DNA of 64,000 bases, from assembly GCA_963803495.1 (NCBI GenBank), contig CAWDMP010000002.1:1612001-1676000 (forward strand), in the 5' to 3' direction. Below the pieces are notes generated by a model that was given only the letters and a program-made list of their open reading frames with translations, was not told the DNA's origin and searched no databases. Origin of the DNA: Persicitalea sp963803495. GTDB taxonomy: Bacteria; Bacteroidota; Bacteroidia; Cytophagales; Spirosomataceae. Positions 61,129 to 64,000 of the stretch are shown in pieces. Within the stretch, counting starts at the first letter, position 1, and each line of letters begins with the position of its first letter. The translations under genes and the position numbers were made by a program.

Positions 61129-61635
61129 TTAAATATTGGGTTTCAGCTTATTTTTCTCCACCAAAAAAGCCAGGAAATTAGTGCCGCACCTTTCCACAAT
61201 TTGGTATACCTCATCAAAAACCGCGATGTCCTCGTAATAGGGATCGGGGACGCTAAGCGTAGCTTCGGTGGCTTCCGGGTCGAATTGGCGGTACAGAAAA
61301 AGTTGGTCTTCGGGAATATGAAAGCCGCTGCTCCGGTAGCTTTGATTCCTGATGTCGTTAAAATTGGCCTCGTCCATTGCCACGATGTACTCGAAGTTGT
61401 AAAAATCATCGCCGTTCAGCTTGCGGGCCTGGTGACGCAAGTCGATGCCGTGCGATTTGGCGAGTTGCCGCATTCGGCGGTCGGGCAGGCTGCCGATGTG
61501 GAAGGAAGCCGTGCCCGCCGAGTCGCAGGCGATGGCGTCGGACAATCCGGCTTTATTCACCAAATCCCGAAAAACGCCTTCGGCGATGGGTGAGCGGCAG
61601 ATATTACCCAGGCAAACGAATAGTACGTTGATCAA
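61129..61635 (-). CDS. Low-molecular-weight protein tyrosine phosphatase
   Basis: 168 aa. The P-loop CX5R motif CLGNICRS (Cys8, Arg14) and the general acid Asp131 in DPYYED identify the family. It dephosphorylates tyrosine residues, often on exopolysaccharide-linked kinases. The start is unusual: the frame begins with TTG at 61635 and no ATG lies in frame upstream nearby. It ends 25 nt before gpmI and follows ftsB by 65 nt on the same strand. Confidence 0.92.
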   Translation of the reverse strand: MINVLFVCLGNICRSPIAEGVFRDLVNKAGLSDAIACDSAGTASFHIGSLPDRRMRQLAKSHGIDLRHQARKLNGDDFYNFEYIVAMDEANFNDIRNQSYRSSGFHIPEDQLFLYRQFDPEATEATLSVPDPYYEDIAVFDEVYQIVERCGTNFLAFLVEKNKLKPNI

Positions 61636-61700
61636 TGAACAGTTAATAAGTAATAGTGGACAATGCTATCAAACGGCCAATCTGATGTTCCGCTCGTGCA

Positions 61701-62036
61701 CTACTCTTCCTTCTCGATCGACTCTCCGTTTTCATCCACGATCACGTACACGTCCTCGGTCGGTTTGCGCATCAGGTACTTCTCCCGCGCCCATTTTTCG
61801 AGCATTTCGTCGGTACCGAGTACCTCCTCTCGTTCCTCCTTCACCTGCTGCACCTGTTCCTTGTAGTAGCTCAGGTCCCGCTCCAGATCCTTCATCTTCC
61901 GGTAGTTTTCAAGTACCACGAAAGCATTATTATTGTCGATAAAGATCACCCACACCAGCCAAAAAACCAGCGTTCCGGTGTAGAACTTGCGCAAGTGCGT
62001 TATCAGCACACGTAGCCAGTTGGGGAGTCGGGACAT
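61701..62036 (-). CDS. FtsB/DivIC-type septum formation protein
   Basis: 111 aa. A short cytoplasmic start, one membrane helix (about residues 20-35, TGTLVFWLVWVIFIDN), then a coiled coil (LENYRKMKDLERDLSYYKEQ, VQQVKEEREEVLG) and the family-typical KWAREKYLMRKPTEDVYVI. It helps the divisome activate septal wall synthesis. It follows eno on the same strand after about 170 nt, an order kept in many Bacteroidota, although a terminator lies between them. Confidence 0.9.
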   Translation of the reverse strand: MSRLPNWLRVLITHLRKFYTGTLVFWLVWVIFIDNNNAFVVLENYRKMKDLERDLSYYKEQVQQVKEEREEVLGTDEMLEKWAREKYLMRKPTEDVYVIVDENGESIEKEE

Positions 62037-62168
62037 TTATTTAATGGATAATGGACAGTTGATAATGGATAATGAGGCTTATGCGTAGGAGCTGTTTGAG
62101 CCCCAGCGGGGCGACACATACGTCGTATTACGATGACTTCGGGACAACGTGTTCTTGCATAATTCATG

Positions 62169-62199
62169 AAAAAACCGGAGCGCTCTGCTCCGGTTTTTT
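62169..62199 (-). terminator. Intrinsic terminator after eno
   Basis: AAAAAACCGGAGC, loop GCTCT, GCTCCGGTTTTTT: a 13-bp stem with A and T runs on both sides, 8 nt after the eno stop on the minus strand. It would limit read-through to ftsB. Between it and ftsB (62037-62168) are short direct repeats of GATAATGGA. Confidence 0.85.
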
Positions 62200-62207
62200 C
62201 CACAACT

Positions 62208-63479
62208 TCAAAACTTCAAACCGGGGAAGTAGGCGGTTTCACCAAGTTCTTCCTCGATGCGGAGCAGTTGGTTGTACTTGGCCATGCGGTCGGAGCGGGA
62301 GGCGGAGCCGGTTTTGATTTGGCCGGTGTTGAGGGCCACGGCCAGGTCGGCGATGGTCGAATCCTCGGTTTCGCCCGAGCGGTGCGACATGATGTTCTTG
62401 TAGCTGTTGCGCTTGGCGAGGTTGACCGTGTCGATCGTCTCAGTCAACGAGCCGATTTGGTTCACCTTGATCAGGATCGCGTTACCGATGTTCTGGTCGA
62501 TACCCTGCTGCAAACGCTCGACATTGGTCACGAACAGGTCGTCGCCCACGAGCTGGCACTTGTCGCCGATGGCCTCAGTAGAAGCTTTCCAGCCATCCCA
62601 GTCGTCCTCGTCCATGCCGTCCTCGATGGAAATGATGGGGTACTTATTGACCCAGTCGGTCCAGTAATCCGCCATTTCCTGCGACGACAGCTTGCGCCCG
62701 TCGGATTTTTTAAAGTGGTACACGCCGTTCTCGTAAAACTCGGAAGCCGCTGCGTCCATCGCGATGAATATTTCTTCGCCCGGCTTGTAGCCCGCCTTCT
62801 CAATCGCCTGAATCACGATTTCGATAGCCTCCTCGTTGGATTTTATATTTGGGGCAAAACCGCCTTCGTCGCCCACATTGGTGGAGTAGCCTTTACTCTT
62901 CAGTACCTTTTTCAAAGTGTGAAACACCTCGACGCCCATACGCAACGCGTCGGAGAAGGTATCCGCCTTGGCGGGCATCACCATAAATTCCTGAAAGTCG
63001 ATCGAGTTGTCGGCGTGGCTGCCGCCGTTGAGGATGTTCATCATCGGTACGGGCAGCGTGTTGGCATTGGTACCCCCGATGTAGCGGTACAGCGGCAAAC
63101 CAGCCTCCTGAGCGGCGGCTTTGGACACGGCCAGCGACACGCCCAAAATGGCATTCGCACCCAATTTGCCCTTGTTGTGCGTTCCGTCCAGTTCGAGCAT
63201 GATCTTGTCGATCAGGTTTTGCTCATAGACCGAAATACCGATCAACTCGGGGTAAATAATGTCGTTGACGTTCTCGACGGCTTTCAGTACGCCTTTGCCG
63301 ACGTACACTTTATTGTCCTCATCGCGCAATTCCACGGCTTCGTGCTTGCCGGTGGAAGCGCCGGAAGGGACGGCAGCACGGCCCAGGTAGCCATTTTCGG
63401 TACGAATATCAACTTCTACGGTAGGGTTTCCTCTTGAATCCAGAATCTGTCTGGCGTGTACTGACTGAATAGTACTCAT
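62208..63479 (-). CDS. eno: Enolase
   Basis: 423 aa, a normal length. It converts 2-phosphoglycerate to phosphoenolpyruvate. Motifs are ARQILDSRGNPTVEVD at the N-terminus, SGASTGKHEAVELRD, GDEGGFAPNIKSNEE, the metal-ligand Asp/Glu residues in ISIEDGMDEDDWDG, and the signature LIKVNQIGSLTETIDTVNLA with MSHRSGETEDSTIADLAV. It is divergent from the rhodanese-domain gene and followed by a strong terminator. gpmI, the preceding glycolytic step, lies about 1.1 kb downstream. Confidence 0.98.
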   Translation of the reverse strand: MSTIQSVHARQILDSRGNPTVEVDIRTENGYLGRAAVPSGASTGKHEAVELRDEDNKVYVGKGVLKAVENVNDIIYPELIGISVYEQNLIDKIMLELDGTHNKGKLGANAILGVSLAVSKAAAQEAGLPLYRYIGGTNANTLPVPMMNILNGGSHADNSIDFQEFMVMPAKADTFSDALRMGVEVFHTLKKVLKSKGYSTNVGDEGGFAPNIKSNEEAIEIVIQAIEKAGYKPGEEIFIAMDAAASEFYENGVYHFKKSDGRKLSSQEMADYWTDWVNKYPIISIEDGMDEDDWDGWKASTEAIGDKCQLVGDDLFVTNVERLQQGIDQNIGNAILIKVNQIGSLTETIDTVNLAKRNSYKNIMSHRSGETEDSTIADLAVALNTGQIKTGSASRSDRMAKYNQLLRIEEELGETAYFPGLKF

Positions 63480-63526
63480 GGGTAGCTTTGGGTTTTATTG
63501 GGGTAAATAGTTAGCTTTATGGAAAA

Positions 63527-63534
63527 CAAAATTA
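63527..63534 (-). promoter_or_regulatory. Probable -7 box for eno
   Basis: On the minus strand TAATTTTG fits TAnnTTTG, about 48 nt before the eno ATG. The -33 element is not clear. Confidence 0.4.
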
Positions 63535-63556
63535 ACGTAAAATTCCGGGAACCGAG

Positions 63557-64000
63557 ATGAAACTACCAAAATGCTACCGTGTGGCCTATGGCGTGTTGAT
63601 AACGCTGACCTTATTTAGCCAGCCGCTTTGGGCCCAAACGACCCTCGCGGTCGATGCCTTCGACCAAAAGATGACCGTAACACCCGAAGGCCAACTCCTC
63701 GATGTGCGCACCCCGGGCGAATACGCGCAGGGGCATTTATCCAACGCCCAAAACCTGGACGTCAAAGACCCGATCTTCGTGCAAAAGCTGGTCACGCTGG
63801 ATAAGGACAAACCCGTGTTTGTGTACTGCCTTTCCGGCGGAAGAAGTAGTCAGGCTGCCAAGCTGATGGCTAAAAATGGATTTAAGGAAATCTACGAGAT
63901 GCAGGGCGGCTTCCTGAAATGGTCGGCGGCCAACATGCCGTTCGAGAAAGACGAAAACGCGGCGGCCGCCCTAGCAGGGATGAGCGACGCGGATTTCCAG
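63557..64000 (+). CDS. Exported rhodanese-domain protein, N-terminal part cut by right edge
   Basis: 148 codons, open to the window end. Signal peptide (YGVLITLTLFSQPLWAQ at about residues 11-27), then a rhodanese fold: LLDVRTPGEYAQGHLSNAQN and the active-site loop VYCLSGGRSSQAA with Cys91, followed by GFKEIYEMQGGFLKWSAANM. The chain continues past the rhodanese domain (GMSDADFQ), which suggests a second domain, possibly thioredoxin-like as in related Bacteroidota proteins. It probably handles thiol or sulfur chemistry in the periplasm. It is divergent from eno. Confidence 0.88.
   Translation, partial: MKLPKCYRVAYGVLITLTLFSQPLWAQTTLAVDAFDQKMTVTPEGQLLDVRTPGEYAQGHLSNAQNLDVKDPIFVQKLVTLDKDKPVFVYCLSGGRSSQAAKLMAKNGFKEIYEMQGGFLKWSAANMPFEKDENAAAALAGMSDADFQ

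Noticed and set aside
62166..63437. Plus-strand open frame of 423 codons across eno
   Set aside because: Enolase on the minus strand is certain, and this frame mirrors it without any family resemblance.

Overview
The window looks like chromosomal DNA of a Bacteroidota bacterium, most likely order Cytophagales and family Spirosomataceae (Dyadobacter/Spirosoma-like). The reasons are two SusC/SusD outer-membrane uptake pairs, an ECF sigma/FecR pair in front of an STN-type SusC, the uppS-bamA and eno-ftsB neighbourhoods, LytS/LytTR and propeller-type sensor kinases, and promoter boxes of the TAnnTTTG type. I see no rRNA, tRNA, CRISPR array, prophage or complete insertion sequence.

Layout. 1-2169: bamA (cut by the left edge) and uppS. 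2333-7393: TonB-dependent receptor, TPR-like exported protein, LytS-type kinase and a LytTR response regulator in two overlapping frames, all on the minus strand. 7733-12700: mscS, a lone plus-strand sulfatase, a frameshifted sulfatase and an Rpn-type nuclease gene. 12714-28930: a minus-strand block read as ECF sigma, FecR, SusC, SusD, FAD oxidoreductase, remnants of a second oxidoreductase and a sulfatase, a Tat-type FAD oxidoreductase and three intact sulfatases. With the flanking ones this makes six sulfatase genes or remnants in about 12 kb, and no glycoside hydrolase or lyase. It is probably a sulfated-glycan or sulfate-ester utilisation locus.

29086-37889: menB, a GNAT fragment, a RelE-like toxin/antitoxin pair with a broken toxin, a chemosensory-type signalling set (CheB, a CheB-CheR-PAS-kinase fusion interrupted by an amber codon, a single-domain response regulator), deoC and a GntR/HutC-type regulator. 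38165-50261: a second SusC/SusD locus with an ASPIC/UnbV-VCBS lipoprotein, a two-component propeller kinase and a DUF1080 protein. A perfect palindrome matching the HutC-family operator core lies between gntR and this susC.

50684-64000: mostly housekeeping genes: ndk, nrnA, two FKBP-type lipoproteins, rdgB, ppk2, a coiled-coil membrane protein, an M28 peptidase, a lipoprotein, gpmI (two frameshifts), a low-molecular-weight protein tyrosine phosphatase, ftsB/divIC, eno and the start of a rhodanese-domain protein.

Two window-wide features stand out. Several conserved genes (LytTR regulator, sulfatase, RelE toxin, cheB, gpmI twice) are each broken by a single-base indel, and removing or adding that base restores the usual protein length. 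This pattern suggests consensus errors as much as real decay. Second, the palindrome GGTACC occurs about 70 times by my eye count, in all reading frames and on genes of both strands, far above base-composition expectation.
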